Shown: positions 45,538 to 58,186, counted from the stretch's first letter. The stretch: DNA of 64,000 nucleotides from Gnetum montanum (GCA_015680685.1 MNCI01026399.1:118109-182108); one strand, 5' to 3'. The notes: a model not told the origin generated them from the letters alone. Made by a program: numbers and translations.

Positions 45538-45644
45538 TAATGGTTGGAGGTTAGTTTCGATTTATTTCTGCATCTTTGATTTCTTATGCAATTCAGTTAT
45601 TATGTTGTCTGGCCAATGTTTTTTGCACAATTGTTTTTCCAACA
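45538..45644 (+). repeat. Copia 5' LTR, right part
   Basis: Aligns with 58081-58186 of the 3' LTR (GTTTCGATTTATTTCTGCAT, then CCAACA end). The copia primer site follows at 45647. Confidence 0.9.
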
Positions 45645-45646
45645 TT

Positions 45647-45658
45647 TGGTATCGAAGC
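45647..45658 (+). promoter_or_regulatory. Copia primer-binding site
   Basis: TGGTATCGAAGC, two bases after the LTR. Close to the usual initiator-Met-tRNA site TGGTATCAGAGC. Confidence 0.85.
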
Positions 45659-46880
45659 TAAGTTTGGTGTCTGTTTTAAATCTTATTTGTTTTGCTACTG
45701 TTATAATGGTGTCAAACTAAGGTGAATTTTTCATCTATTAATGGTGTTAATCTAAGGTGAATTTGAGTGAATTTGATTATTCACTAAAAAAATGTTTATT
45801 GTGGAATTATGTATGGTGCTTGATTTTGAATTTTCCGTATGCGACAAAACACTATTGGAAAATAATATTTTATCTCCTTTACTTTGGATAGTTAGGTGTT
45901 TTTATCTCCTTTACTTTTATCTTCACTTTGAAAACACTATTGGAAAAATTTATGGGAAGGAGAATCCAAACAAGAGGGAGTGGGCAAAGAGGTGCTTCAG
46001 CCTCTATCTTTGGAAGATATGTTGAGAAAGGTCCCCAGGCCATGTGGTAGAAAGTGCCCCATCTTCAAGGATGGACCCCATGCTTTTATGTTGCCTAAAT
46101 GGGCTCTCTACATTCCCTAAATGGGCTGAGACACGTGTGGAGTAGCCTCTATGTTCCCTAAATGGGCTCTCTACAGCTAATATTCCCAGTATAGCTCTTG
46201 CATTATTGTTTGTATTTTCTGACAGAATAGCTCCATTGCATAACCTTTATATTGATAGCCACATATGTGTTCAGGTATGAGAATAAAGTTACTTATTATT
46301 AATATTTTTAAAATAACTAATGTTTATTGCCATATTTTTTAAAGAAATGTTAGAATTTGGTAATTTGTTTTAGAAACAATTAATTTTATGCATATTTTTT
46401 GTATATATCTATAAAGTGACATATTTATATACACATAGTTTTTCTACATAAAAATTATGGCTAGTGATCTATATAATTTTGCATAATTAGAGAGCATCCA
46501 TAACATCTTTAATTGTCCAAATTTATATATTAAGAGCTTTTGATCACATAAGGTAATTAAACATTTAATTGTGATTAATTATATTTAATATAATAGATTT
46601 TATCCCATAGGAATTTTTGTTGTATTTAATATGATTAATCAAGATGATGTATTGAATTATTTTTCTTAATTTGCCCACAGGGATTAAGAAAAAGGATATA
46701 ATTTAATAGTTTCATCATAAGGATATATGACTTTGTTTGAATTAAAATTCAGCCCATAGGCAATTGTATGTCATTTGATTCATATTTTTGCATGATTTAC
46801 ATTGGTAAACATGTCATATAGTATTTTAACCTCAAATTTAGTAACATAAGCATGTTTTAATTTATGAAGTTATACAACCT

Positions 46881-47700
46881 ATGATTTACTCTGATTTTAA
46901 ATGCGACATTCCTGAATTACAAGGTGATAATTATAACGTGTGGAAGGAGAGGATTCTCCTTCATTTAGGCTAGATGGACATTGACTATGCTATTCATAAG
47001 GATGAATCACCTGCCGTTACGGGAACCAGCCAACTGGATGATGTTGGTTTTTATGAAAAATGAGAACGATCTAATTGTCTCTATGTCATGTTCATAAAGA
47101 CCAAGATCTCGGCTGGTATGTAAGGTTCATTGGAACAATATGATAATGTGTGAGCTTTGATGAAGGTAATTGATGAATAATTTGAGTCATTAGACAAGGC
47201 TTTGGCTAGCACCTTAATAATGAAATTTTCATCCATGAAGCTTACAAGAGTCTATGGCATTCGTGAGCACATCATGCAAATGAGGGATATAGCAGCTCAA
47301 CTGAAAATAGTTGAGGTTGAGATGTTAGGGCATTTCCTTGTGCACTACATCTTGAACACGCTCCAATAGCAATACGAGGCCCTTTAAGATTTCTTATAAC
47401 ACACATAGGCAAAATTGGTAGATCAATGAACTAATAATCATGTGTGTACAAGAAGAGGGTAGACTTGATATGGAAGTGGGAGAAAGTGTACATATGACTA
47501 CACAAGGAAAGAATAAGGGGCAAGCCAAAAATAGTGGAAGGGTAAACTACCTACACAAGCTAGTATTAAGAAGGAATCTACAAGTTTTTTTTGTAAAAAG
47601 AAAGGGCATATAAAAAAGCATTGTCCTAAATACCAAAAATGGCTTGAAAAGAAAGGCACTCAATTCTCATTTCTTTGCTTTGAATCTAATACGGTGATGT
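46881..47700 (+). pseudogene. Copia gag
   Basis: Starts MIYSDFKCDIPELQGDNYNV, then WKERILLHLG followed by a stop. Further on come ASTLIMKFSSMKLTRVYGIR and EHIMQMRDIAAQLK. A zinc knuckle reads SFFCKKKGHIKKHCPKYQKW, in which the first Cys of CX2CX4HX4C is replaced by Ser. Numerous stops. Family features are those of Tnt1/Tto1-like plant copia elements. Confidence 0.85.
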
Positions 47701-48377
47701 TGGCCATAACACATGGCAAATTGACTCCAATTCTACAATCCATGTTATTAATTCCTTGCAAGGGGTGCAAAACCTAAGAAGGCTAGTGGGAAGTGAGTTG
47801 TGCATCTATTTAGGCAACAAGATGCACTCACATGTGGAGACAATCAAAACATGCAAATTAGTTTTAAATAGTGATTTTGTTTTAGAGTTGGAAAAGACAT
47901 TTTATATTCCAAGCTTTTCGAGGAATTTAATTTTTTTTTCAAGGCTTATATCATTGGGATTTTCCTTTGATTTTTCAAACACTATATTTAGTTTATATTA
48001 TATATCTAAACTTATTAGAAATGGTACATTAATAAATGGTCTTTCAAGATTAGTTTACAAAATGAAACTTCTTATACTTCTATGCATGTTCATGATAGTG
48101 CTGGTATTAAGAGATATGTTATGAATGAAGAATCCTCTATGTTATGGCATCGTAGATTAGGACATATCTCTATTGAGAGAATAAAGAGATTAGTAAATGA
48201 TGGAGTACTTAGTACCCTAGATTTTACTGACTTTGACACTTGTGTGGACTACATAAAGGGAAAGGAGACCAATATGTCAAAGAAAGGTGCCAAGAGGAGT
48301 TCAAACATATTAGAGATCATATGTATAGATATTTTTAGTCCAAATATGGATGTGTATGGTTAAAAGTATTTCATTAC
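47701..48377 (+). pseudogene. Copia protease, GAG-pre-integrase and start of integrase
   Basis: The protease active site is TWQIDSNSTIHV (47714-47750), with D-S-G altered to D-S-N. LEKTFYIPSFSRNLI and a frameshift near 48050 follow. The pre-integrase zinc domain is MLWHRRLGHISIERIKRLV with TCVDYIKGK: the second Cys of the zinc pair has become Tyr. The frame ends at KYFIT, where element C is inserted after ATTAC (48373-48377). Confidence 0.85.
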
Positions 48378-49194
48378 TGATGAGTGGCGAGGTACCCCTA
48401 CACTCAACCATACGAATACGAGCATTACACGCGCGATCCGATCAAACTCCGCAGACTAAGTGCCTACACGCCTTATGGAACACCTAAGGTTAATCAATCG
48501 TTGTCCCAAGCTTACTTGTATTTGTCATGGTTGTATGGTTAAGTAAGCTTAAGGCATGTGATTTTTATATCTTTTATGTTTTTATCGCCTATGCTAAGAG
48601 AGGAAAGGGTGAAGAAACTAAGTAACTAACTTTAACTAACTAAGCCTTAATCGTCCTAGCATCAGTATCCGTTCCCACTTGTCGTTTCACACCCTGAACC
48701 AATGCAACGCTGTTGGGATTACCAAACACTATTGATTACTGGGATTACCAAGCGTAACGCATGTGCTCGAAGCGGTCGTACTAAATGCACTTAACTATGA
48801 GAGTTGAGGGTTGAGAGAGATTAAGTCCTTAAGAAAGCATTAAATTATTAACAATAATTAAAGTCCTATTTAGCTTAGTCCATATGCTGCAAGGTTTATC
48901 CAAAAGTTCATCTTTATTGTCGTACACAATTGTGTGCTCAAGTACAGAATTGCTCGAATAAAGATCCGTTCACTTTGGGACTCCTACTACGGGCACATGG
49001 AAATTATTCTAACTCTGGAATGGAAAAATGGCAAGAGTTTGGTTAAGCTCTAAATCTAGATGGAAAAATAAGGGAGAGCCGCCTCTTATTTATAGAACTG
49101 GCGGTGTGCTGCGATATCGTGTACGCGATATCGTAGGGAAAGACGCAATATTTTATACGCAATATCGTGGCCTATGCAATATCGTGTTCCATCA
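48378..49194 (-). repeat. 3' LTR of element C (817 bp)
   Basis: Inverted terminal TGATGAG...CCATCA. U3 at about 49090-49194 carries repeats of CGATATCG-type palindromes. TATAAATAAG is on the minus strand near 49090. R-U5 as in the other family members. Confidence 0.9.
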
Positions 49195-50522
49195 TACCCC
49201 CATGACTGAATAAAAATTCATCCTTGAGTTCCTTACAAAATATTGGGAAGGTATGGGATTATTAACTTGAATGGAACTAATGGTGAATGGGATGACATGT
49301 GAACAGATCATCATTACAAAACATGACAAAACTAGTGTTCATGACAACAAGAGTGAACACTTTATACATTTGACATCAGGCCTTATTTGGTAGCCGAGAG
49401 AGAAGAGAGAAGAGAGAAGAAGTTTGCTGCTGCCAACACCAAGATTGCACCTTTTGTGTCCATCCGTAAGCGCACCATCAATCTTGTTCCTTGCATAACT
49501 ACTTTAGCATCGATCCATTCCAAGTGTTCCCTCCAGATCCACTCCGTTGTTGTATGATTGCCATCTGCACACACAGCACAGTCTTATATTAACAAGGGTA
49601 AATGAATCACAATGCAGTTGATACCTTGCTTCGGTGAAAGGTTCGTTGGTTGAGTTGTGGTATGGCTGATTGCAGATTCTAGAGATATAATATTGGTGAC
49701 TACTGAAGGTGTAGGGGCTAGGAGAAAATCAAAAAAATTAGGTCAGGACCCCTATTACTAAGAGCAAACCTTTGGTAGCGATAGAATGGAAAAAGAAAAG
49801 GAATAAGGAAGATGGAGAAAAATAGACAACTGTAACATTGATGAAATGGATGTGAAGATGGAAATGAACAAAATAGAGTTGATTGCAAAAATGTTAAGGG
49901 AAAGAATTTAACTGGTGCACCAAATAGGAATGCCAATGGATCCTCCCCAAAGTAGGATCATGCCCTTAATGCCCTGACAAACCCACATTCAAAGAGTCCG
50001 TAGGCTTTGGGAATGTCATTTGGAACAAAAGTTAAAGTCTTAACCAGAAGAATTTACCATAAAGAAAATAATGCGTCAACCAAAATATACACTAATGATA
50101 CAACCGGCAATGAGGTGAAAAATGGAGAAAGAATGATGGAAAGAAGAGAATGGAATGAAGTCTCAAGAACAAGGTGGTGTACAACCCCTTGTGTATTTAA
50201 TGATTAATGTGACTTAGTAGATCCCATTCCAAGTCCGGCCTTAAACAAACCACATCCATCGACTTTTCATTAATGCATTCGGCCAATCCATCCACTTGAA
50301 GTAACAAGAATGCATCCCTCAAAGAGCCACCACCATTTTGATGAAACAAGGGAGGAAAAAGTAGGAAGCGAGGAAGGGCCTTAGTTAGAGGGAACATGTT
50401 TTTAGTTCCATAACTAGTGCTTGTAGCCTAGATGATTATTTCGTCTAAGTGGTGTGCTTTGAATTCCCACTTCTCTTTTTTTTCGTGAGAACCACAGTAT
50501 GCAAAGAATTTTTATTTGTATT

Positions 50523-50800
50523 TTTATACACTCAGCTTCCCGATAATTAGGTAACGTCGAAACAGTAAGAAAAATCAAGAGGAAAACATCCAAGCACCCA
50601 AGAGAATGGCCAATACAAATGCATCAAGTTCCCTTGAAGCTACACCCTTTTCAATATTTGAGTCCTTCCTTAGTTTGAGAAATGCCCAGTCACCGATTTG
50701 TTGATGGTTTTTATTAAGTTGGAGAAAGGGACTATACAGTTCCAAGCTAGGAGAGACCATAGAGACTTATGGATGCATGGATGATGTGAACTCATTGCCT
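50523..50800 (-). pseudogene. Small transmembrane-type frame of element C
   Basis: Reads SLELYSPFLQLNKNHQQIGD, WAFLKLRKDSNIEKGVASRE and LDAFVLAILLGAWM, then a premature stop. It parallels 42840-43102 of element B. The hydrophobic LDAFVLAILLGAW segment is identical or nearly so in both copies. No signal peptide or other motif is visible. Confidence 0.5.
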
Positions 50801-51352
50801 GCTATATCAAAAGAACCATACCTTAGTATCCACATTGTAACTTAAAGGTAAAAACCAAACATTAAAAACCAAGAGAATACAATTCATACCATCATCAGGA
50901 GCACTTATTAGGTGACAAACTTGACAAAATGAATAAACACATAAACACACACAAATAAAAGAAAAAGTATGAACGATGTTGTAAAACAAAAAATAAGAAA
51001 AGTTAAAGAAATTGTAAAACAAAAATGTGCAAAAAAAAAATGTGTAAAACAAAAACTTAAAAGAACTGAGGGCTTCAGTTGATTAGCATAGGTGGCCATC
51101 TCCTCCATGACTGAATTGGAAGGGAGAGATCCAATATAATGAGCATTTGTTTGAATTTTTTAGAAGTGTCCAACTTCTCCTAATTGATGTTTTCAGGTTA
51201 AGGGTTGGAAGTTGGCGACGCTCATACTCCAATGTATCTATGCTTTCTTTGTGGTTGCCCGTTGTTCCCCTAGTTAGTTCCATGCATGTTGGTGAGTCAC
51301 TCTCCTTATTAGCTATCAACCACTGGGTGTTTTCTTGTTGTGTGGTTGCTAC

Positions 51353-51984
51353 CTATAGGAACCTTTGTATCTGAGTTTCCTGGGCACACCAGTTGCATAT
51401 AGGAAATGCTGAGCATTCATGTACGTCATCACCCTCTGTATCACTGTATGTGATGCATGGAACTTTCTTCTTCTCGATCTTTCCATAAGAGTTTTCCTTA
51501 GATATTTCTAGGGAAAGATCGCGAATTCCTAGGCATGCATTTATGGTACTTAGCCATGCCCTCCCCATTATAATTGGGAAGTCCCCTTTGTTATTGTTGA
51601 CTTTGATCACTAGGAAATCAGCTGGGTATGACCAATCACACAAGTGGTAACAACGTCCTCCACAAGTCCCAAGGGGACAATGATGGACTGGTCAGCCATC
51701 TCTAATTGAATATTGCTCTTCTTGAGTGGAGGCAGGTTCCAGGCTTTATACATTTCTTGCGATATTAAGTTGACTCCGAAACCTGAGTCAAGAAGAGCCT
51801 TACGTGGTTCATTCCCAGCAACTTGGAGGTAGATTAAGGGACTTTTGAGGTCAGAGAGTTTCTTGGGAAGGTGACCTGCCTTTATCCAATCAATGACGGT
51901 ATGTGTTAACATAATCGTGTGAGTTGAGCTCTGTTGTTGGTTTGAAGGGAGCTCCGAAGCCTTTCTTGATGGAGGAGTGGTCAT
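51353..51984 (-). pseudogene. Protease region of element C
   Basis: Reads LIYLQVAGNEPRKALLDSGF, GVNLISQEMYKAWNLPPLKK and LEMADQSIIVPLGLVEDVVT, then, after a frameshift near 51640, FPIIMGRAWLSTINACLGIR. The active-site LLDSGF is intact here, unlike in B. It ends where the RT region should begin. Confidence 0.8.
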
Positions 51985-52401
51985 AGACTCAACCGCTTGT
52001 GGTTGTGAGAGCTTGTCTAGACTGTTGGTTCTAAAGAAGAGTCTTCTCTTTGTACGGTTATTAGAACTAGCAGTGGGTTAAAGGTTTACAGCTCTTGTAG
52101 CATTACATTGCTATGGTTGAGTGGGGAGTTCCCCTTGCATCGTTGGAGCAGGTGGTAGTGGAACTATCGGTGTAAGAGATGCGGATGGATTCAGAGGATG
52201 GTATGCATGTGGACTGTCTCTTCCAAAAGAGGGAGTCCTAAAATACTCCCCAACTTGGTAGTGACGTTGTGGGGTCATGTGACTAACAGAGTCATTTGGA
52301 GAAATCGGCTATTGCATGTAATAGCCATACAGATCTAGTTGCCGGTAAGGGTATTGTTGTCTAGGCAGTGGCATCCCTCATGACTATGGGTATTGCCACT
52401 A

Positions 52402-54100
52402 CTAGTGTTGCTCAATAGGTTGTAGCGGAGTTCCACTTGGATAATACTTTAAGGGTTGGGGGAACTGCCTTAGGTTACCTTGGGGATAAGGTAACCTCTG
52501 GGGTGCTTGCCATTTGTTAAGTCTTGGGTTGAGTGCATACATCCTAGACTTTTGTAGATGTGAGATTATTGGGTAATATCCCTTAGGATGGTCATACTGG
52601 CATATTTCACATCCACCGTCATTGTCTGTATTGAAATCCACAACCTCATCGGTGATAGTCATTTTCCCTTACCCTTGTTACATGCATGGTATGAATCTCT
52701 CCTCTTTTTCTTATCATGGTCACTACTTCACTCCTTAGACTCCTCTACAATTTTGAGAACGGTTTCGAACCTACTGTCTAAGTAGTCCCACATTTGATCT
52801 ACCTTAGCCGACACTTCGGTTGCTAACTTTTGAAGTGGCAAGGTTTTTCTATTCACCAACTCCTCGAGTGGTGACTCATCCTCTTCCTCACATAATCTTA
52901 CTCCCCTCTTTCGGAGGGAAGGATCACGGTTATACTCTTCCGTGCTTTCTCTTTTCCATAGCTCTCCTTCTTCCTTAGCTACTTGTTACAACCATCTATG
53001 CACCTCATGGGACCTAAATTCTGATAATCTCCCTTGGGCATATGTTCCAAGGGTTTTCCTGGTTTCATGTCTTAGCCCATCTACAAGGTGGCGTAGTTGA
53101 TCCCCTTGCGCGTAACCATGGCCCGGGCAACAATGTAACAATGCATAATATCGACCCATGATAGCATCCAAGGGTTCATGATTACCCTGCTTCCATCCTT
53201 GGATCTGCTTACGCAAGTTGGACACTCTGGAGTACGTTTGATATTTATCGTTAAACAATTCTAACATTGTACTCCACCATCTAATAGATTCTAATTCTAA
53301 GGACTGGTACCAACTTTCTGCTTCTTTTATGAGTGTCCTTGGGAACAACTTTAACTTTTTCCTCTTGTTTTCGATATTTTGCAAGGCACAGACATCGTGA
53401 AATGCATGTAAGTGGTTTTTCGGATCAGCGTTGTATCCCCCCTCAAATCGGGGATATTATTCATGTTTAGTCTCTTGATCCGGCTATCTTTCTAGTGCCT
53501 TGTAGGTATTTTAACAGCCTTCGTACTATCTAACATACTTCAGGTGGCAAGTAGGGGTTCATTGTTGTCATTTCTTTCATGGCATCTGTGATGCTTACGC
53601 GGTTCCTTACTTTCCCTTCTACCATGCCTTGATTCTCTCGAATGCCCTCGTCCTTGCTCTCAAATCTCTCATCGAGGTTTGTCATCTTGCTTACCCTTAT
53701 CCTCATAATTAAGCTCTTTGTGACTGCATCTTGATATGGAAGGAGAGGGTGAATGATGCGATGAAGGTGAAGAAGAAGGGGAACCATCGCCATGACGATG
53801 TTTCTTCCCTTCTCTTTGATGACTATGGCCCCGATCGTGATGATGATCAGACTGCCCACCCTTATCATTTGTGTGTGTTCCCTCATTAAACACTTGGTGC
53901 TCATGGGGATCAGAACCAGGGTTATGAATCGTGAAGTGTAGGTTCTGATACCCCACCTCCTCACCATTGTTAGCAGGGGGAACATCATTTTGTGGGGAAC
54001 CTGTTGAAATAGGTTCACCACCCTTAATTTTTCTTATGACAGGTGAAGCATTATGGGGCCCTTTGCCCTTCAATGATGTATGGTAGCTCTCCTGCTGTGA
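52402..54100 (-). pseudogene. gag of element C
   Basis: On the minus strand, a Ser/His-rich linker with SPSSSPSSHHSPSPS (about 53700-53800) lies between the N-terminal part and the capsid core (about 52986-53470: LFPRTLIKEAESWYQSLELE, FNDKYQTYSRVSNLRKQIQG, PGHGYAQGDQLRHLVDGLRH). A zinc knuckle CEICQYDHPKGYYP (about 52580-52620) has lost its last Cys. The frame overlapping the LTR near 54226 is a chance extension. Several frameshifts. Best-preserved capsid core of the family in the window. Confidence 0.8.
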
Positions 54101-54119
54101 GTCCCCGGCAACAGCGCCA
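54101..54119 (-). promoter_or_regulatory. Primer-binding site of element C
   Basis: Minus strand TGGCGCTGTTGCCGGGGAC, one base from the LTR. Nearly the canonical tRNA-Asp-type site of Athila/Tat elements. Confidence 0.88.
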
Positions 54120-54120
54120 A

Positions 54121-54925
54121 TTATGAGTGGCGAGGTACCCCTACACTCAACCATACGAATACGAGCGTTACACATGTGATCTGGTCGAACTCCACAGACT
54201 AAGCGCCTACACGCCTTATGAAACACCTAAGGTTAATCAATTATTGTCCTCCCAAGCTTACTTGTATTTTTCACGGTTGTATGGTTAAGTAAGGTTGAGG
54301 CATGTGATTTTTATATCTTTTATGTTTTTATCACCTATGCTAAGAGAGGAAAGGGTGAAGAGAGTAAGTAACTAACTTTAACTAACTAAGCCTTAATCGT
54401 CCTAGCATCAGTATCCGTTCCCACTTGCTGTTTCACACCCTGAACCAATGCAATGCTATTGGGATTACCAAATGCTATTCATTACTAGGATTACAAAGCG
54501 TAGTGCACGTGCTCAAAGCGATCATACTGAATGCACTTAACTATGAGAGTTGAGGGTTGAGAGAGATTAAGTCCTTAAGAAGCATTAAATCGTTAACAAT
54601 AATTAAAGTCCTATTTAGCTTAGTCCATATGCTGTAAGGTTTATCCAAAAGTTCATCTTTATTGCCGTACACAATTGTGTGCTCAGGTACAAAATTGCTC
54701 GAATAAAGATCCGTTCACTTTGGGACTCCTATTGCGGGCACATGGAAATTATTCTAACTCTGGAATGGAAAAATGGCAAGAGTTTGGCTAAGGTCTAGAT
54801 TTAGATGGAGAAACAAGGGAGAGTCGCCTCTTATTTATAGAACTGGCGATGGGCTACAATATCACATACGCGATATCGCAGGGAAAGACGCGATATCGCG
54901 GCCTATGCGATATTGCGTCCCATCA
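54121..54925 (-). repeat. 5' LTR of element C (805 bp)
   Basis: Ends in TGATGGG on the outer side; the inner TCATCA has decayed to TCATAA. TATAAATAA is at 54831-54839 (minus). U3 carries GCGATATCGC palindromes three to four times (54860-54920). Confidence 0.9.
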
Positions 54926-55560
54926 ATTACTTTTATCAATGGCTACTCACGATATATGTATCTCTACCTACTTCATAATAAGAACGAAGCTTTAGATGCC
55001 TTTAAGGTGTTTAAGGCTGAATTAGAGAAATAGTTCGGTAAGCAAATAAAGATAGCAAGGCCTAATAGAGGTGGTGAATACTAGACAAGCATCTAGTCCA
55101 TTTGCTAAGTTTCTCAAGGGCATGGGCTTGTTGCCTAGTAAATTATGTTTAGTTCTCTAGACCAGAATGGTATGGCAAAAAGAAAAAATCGAACATTATT
55201 GAACATGATGCAAAGTATGCTTAGCAGCTCCAAGCTTCCTAAGTCCTTGCAGACTAAAGCTCTCAAGATGGTTGTGTATATATTAAACCAAGTTCCAACC
55301 AAGGCTGTCTCAAAGACACCATTTGAATGATGGAAAGGTTGAAAATCAAGTTTGTGACGTATATGCATTTGCGGATGCTCATCTATAGTAAGAGTCTATA
55401 ATCCACAAGAAAAGAAGCTAGACCCAAGGACCACAACTAGCTATTTTGTTGGATATGCCAAATGATCTAAGGGATACAAATTTTATTGTCCATCACATAC
55501 TACTCGTTATGTGAAATTAAGGAATGCTAAATTTCAGAGAAAGATCATGCAGGTGCACAA
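54926..55560 (+). pseudogene. Copia integrase, second part
   Basis: Resumes exactly at the target duplication: ITFINGYSRYMYLYLLHNKN, EALDAFKVFKAELEK, then broken frames with [40 protein letters not shown] and [18 protein letters not shown]. These are the D-Y-S-R and N-G-x-x-E/K-R-x-N-R-T-L blocks of the copia integrase core and C-terminus. The usual Glu in NGVAERKNRT is Lys here. Frameshifts at 55100 and 55330. Confidence 0.85.
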
Positions 55561-55799
55561 CCCTCTACATCAAGTGAAAAACTAATTATTATACACAACA
55601 CACCTAAAGCACAAACACCTAATGAACAACAACCAATCATTGAAGTCCCATAGACTATTGATGAAGAAGTAATAGATCTAGTTGAACAACAGAAACCAGA
55701 ACCTGTTGAACAGCCTATTGAACATCTTGCTCCTTAGGAGAATGATGAACCAACATTAAGAAGATCTACTAGAGTAAGGCGATAAGCAAATCCTAGTGA

Positions 55800-56720
55800 C
55801 TATATAGTGTATCTATAGGAGTCTAACTATAACATAGGAGCTAAAAATGATCCTGAAACATTGCTACAAGCCATGAGTTGTATGGAACCTAACTTGTGGC
55901 ATGATGCCATGAAAGATGAGATGAACTCTATGTCATCTAATGGAGTTTGGGATCTTGTCAAGTTTCGTGATGATGTAAAAACCATTGGATGAAAATGGGT
56001 CTTTAAGACAAAGAAAAACTCGTTAGGAAACATTGAAAGATATAAGGCAAGACTTATTACTAAAGGATTCATTTAAAGAGAGGGAATAGATTACACGGAG
56101 ACCTTTTTCTCTTGTATCTAAGAAGGACTTCCTTCGTGTGATTATGGCATTGGTTACCCATTTTGATTTCGAGTTACATTAGATGGATGTGAAAACAACA
56201 TTCCTCAATGGTGATCTAGAGGAAGAGGTTCATATGAAACAACCTAAAGCATTTTCCTCTAATGGTGGTAAGCAATTGGCATGTAAGCTCAAGAAATCCA
56301 TATATAGATTGGAATAGCCCTTGCGTTAATGGTATCTAAAATTCCATGATGTCATCACTTCATTTGTTTTTGAAGAGAACATACTAGATCAATGTATATA
56401 CTATAAGGTTAGTGGGAGAAAAATTTGTTTCCTTGTCCTATATGTGGATGATATCCTTATTACAACTAATGATAATGGATTTCTATGCTAGGTGAAGCAA
56501 TTTCTCTCTAAGAACTTCAACATGAAGGATATGGGTGAGGCATCTTATGTCATTGGCATTAAGATCCATAGGGATAGATCTAGATGTATTCTGGGACTAT
56601 CGCAGGAAACCTATATCAATAAAATTTTAGAGACATTTTGGATCGAAGATTGTTACCGCTTATAGCACCCATTGTGAAGGGTGACATGTTTAATTTGAAC
56701 CAGTGCCCTAGGGATGATTT
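55800..56720 (+). pseudogene. Copia reverse transcriptase
   Basis: Reads MSSNGVWDLV, then TIG-KWVFKTKKNSLGNIERY, KARLITKGF, MDVKTTFLNGDLEEEVHMKQ and LVLYVDDILITTNDNGFLC. The catalytic YVDD is intact (about 56439-56450). Also NMKDMGEASYVIGIKIHRDR. Several stops (for example 55990, 56076, 56180) make it non-functional. Confidence 0.88.
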
Positions 56721-57418
56721 AGGGAAAAGACAAATGAGCAACATTCCATATGCTTTAGCTATTTGAAGCCTAATGTATGCTCAAGTCTGCCCAAGACTTG
56801 ACATTGCATTTGTTGTGGAAATGTTGGGAAGATATCAGAGTAATCCAGGCATTAATCACTAGAGGATTGCAAAGAAGGTGATGAGGTACCTTCAAGGTAC
56901 AAAAGATTACATGCTTATGTATAAACAAATTGACCAGCAACAAGTTATTAGCTACTCTGATTTAAAATTTGTTGGCTATCTTGATTGAAGGAAATCAACA
57001 TCTGGTTATGTTTTTATGTTGGCTGGAGGAGTTGTATCCTAGAGGCGTGGAAAGCAAACCCTGGTTTCTACTTCCATAATGGAGGCAGAATTTGTTTCTT
57101 TTTTTAAGGCTACTTCACATTGTGTATGGTTGAAAAGTATCATGTCGGGCCTTAGAATTATAGATTCTATATCTATGCCATTAAGAATGTTTTGTGACAA
57201 TTTAGTAGGTGTGTTTATGGCTAACAATAATAAGAGTGACAATTGAAGTAAACACATCGACATAAAGTACTTAGCCATAACTTAATGTGTTAAGGAAAAT
57301 AAAGTGGTCATTGAGCATATAAGAACTGAATTGATGATAGCTGATCCTTTGACAAAAGGAATGCCACTGAAGTCATTTAAGGATCATGTAGTTCAAATGG
57401 GACTTTGTTCCATAATAT
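56721..57418 (+). pseudogene. Copia RNase H
   Basis: Blocks are LMYAQVCPRLDIAFVVEMLG, VMRYLQGTKDYMLMY, STSGYVFMLAGGVVS and MEAEFVSFFKATSHCVWLKS, followed by KHIDIKYL and ADPLTKGMPLKSFKDHVVQM. This is the standard copia RNase H order, including the M-E-A-E metal-binding Glu and the K-H-I-D block before the 3' end. Stops at 56764 and 56987 and elsewhere. Confidence 0.88.
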
Positions 57419-57720
57419 AATTTATACGTACAGTTTTATAGTCTTAGTGAAACTCTTATTTAGTTGTGATGTTTTCTCATATTCAGTTTACACATACAAT
57501 TATTAGAGAAAATTCACATATGGAAAAACCTAGAATGAACATTGGGTTTATTCATAAAGTTTAGTTACCATACAAGGAATTAAGTTCAAGAGATAATACA
57601 TTGTAATACATGGAAGATAATACTCGAATTCAGAGGAACTATCGCCATGATTCATGTATTTATCTCTTGAAATTTGGGTTTGATGGATATTAATTTAAAT
57701 AGAGAGACCAAGTGGGAGAA

Positions 57721-58186
57721 TGTAACCATTTATGGAAAATCAATGATTTGTAATGGTTCCATAAATGTAACTGTTACGGGAAAACCAATGGTTTGTAATG
57801 GTTTCATAAAAGTGACCGTTCCAGGAAAATCAATGATTTGTAACTGTTACCACAACAGTGGTCTCATACTTGCAATTTAAACTAAAAGTTTGGTAAGTGA
57901 TATTTTTCTAGTTTATAAAATATTCTTGATGAGAGAACAAAGGCATTCAAACAAATCATAGCAGTGATACAGTTTTGGTCCCTATCACTAATGTTTAGAG
58001 TCTGCATACACCATCATTGCTGAGTGTGAGTGTGATAAAAGAATTAGAACACTCACCACAACAAGTTCATGTAAAGGCATCAGTGGCTGTAGGTCAGTTT
58101 TGATTTATTTCCACATCTTTGATTCCTTGTGCAATTTGGTTATTGTGTTGTTTGGGCAATGTTTTCTGCATAATTTTTTCCCAACA
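57721..58186 (+). repeat. Copia 3' LTR (466 bp)
   Basis: TGTAACC...CCAACA, directly after the polypurine tract AGTGGGAGAA. Contains three GATTTGTAATGGTT-type units. Uninterrupted counterpart of the split 5' LTR. Confidence 0.9.

Larger units (their letters stand above)
48378..54925 (-). mobile_element. Athila-like element C, gag-protease only (non-autonomous)
   Basis: 6548 bp on the minus strand, flanked by the duplication ATTAC (48373-48377 and 54926-54930). Its 5' LTR is 54121-54925, the 3' LTR 48378-49194. Gag (52402-54226) and protease (51353-51984) are recognisable. RT, RNase H and integrase are absent: sequence matching the region just after protease in B passes directly, at about 51120-51150, into sequence matching B at about 42540. 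Its LTRs differ from each other by perhaps 6-7%, less than those of B. Confidence 0.92.
35456..58186 (+). mobile_element. Ty1/copia element, old host of two nested gypsy elements
   Basis: Its own sequence is 35456-35816, 45538-48377 and 54931-58186; the rest is elements B and C. Order: 5' LTR (split), primer site TGGTATCGAAGC at 45647-45658, gag, protease, integrase (split), RT, RNase H, polypurine tract AGTGGGAGAA at 57711-57720, 3' LTR 57721-58186. Removing B and C rejoins both LTR and integrase at their target duplications. The two copia LTRs differ at roughly a fifth of positions by eye, fitting an old insertion. The 5' border is fuzzy because that LTR end is decayed; no target duplication was found. 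Confidence 0.9.

Noticed and set aside
53530-54226. Two overlapping minus-strand frames extending into the LTR
   Set aside because: Shifted readings of the gag linker of element C; the part beyond 54121 is LTR, not coding.
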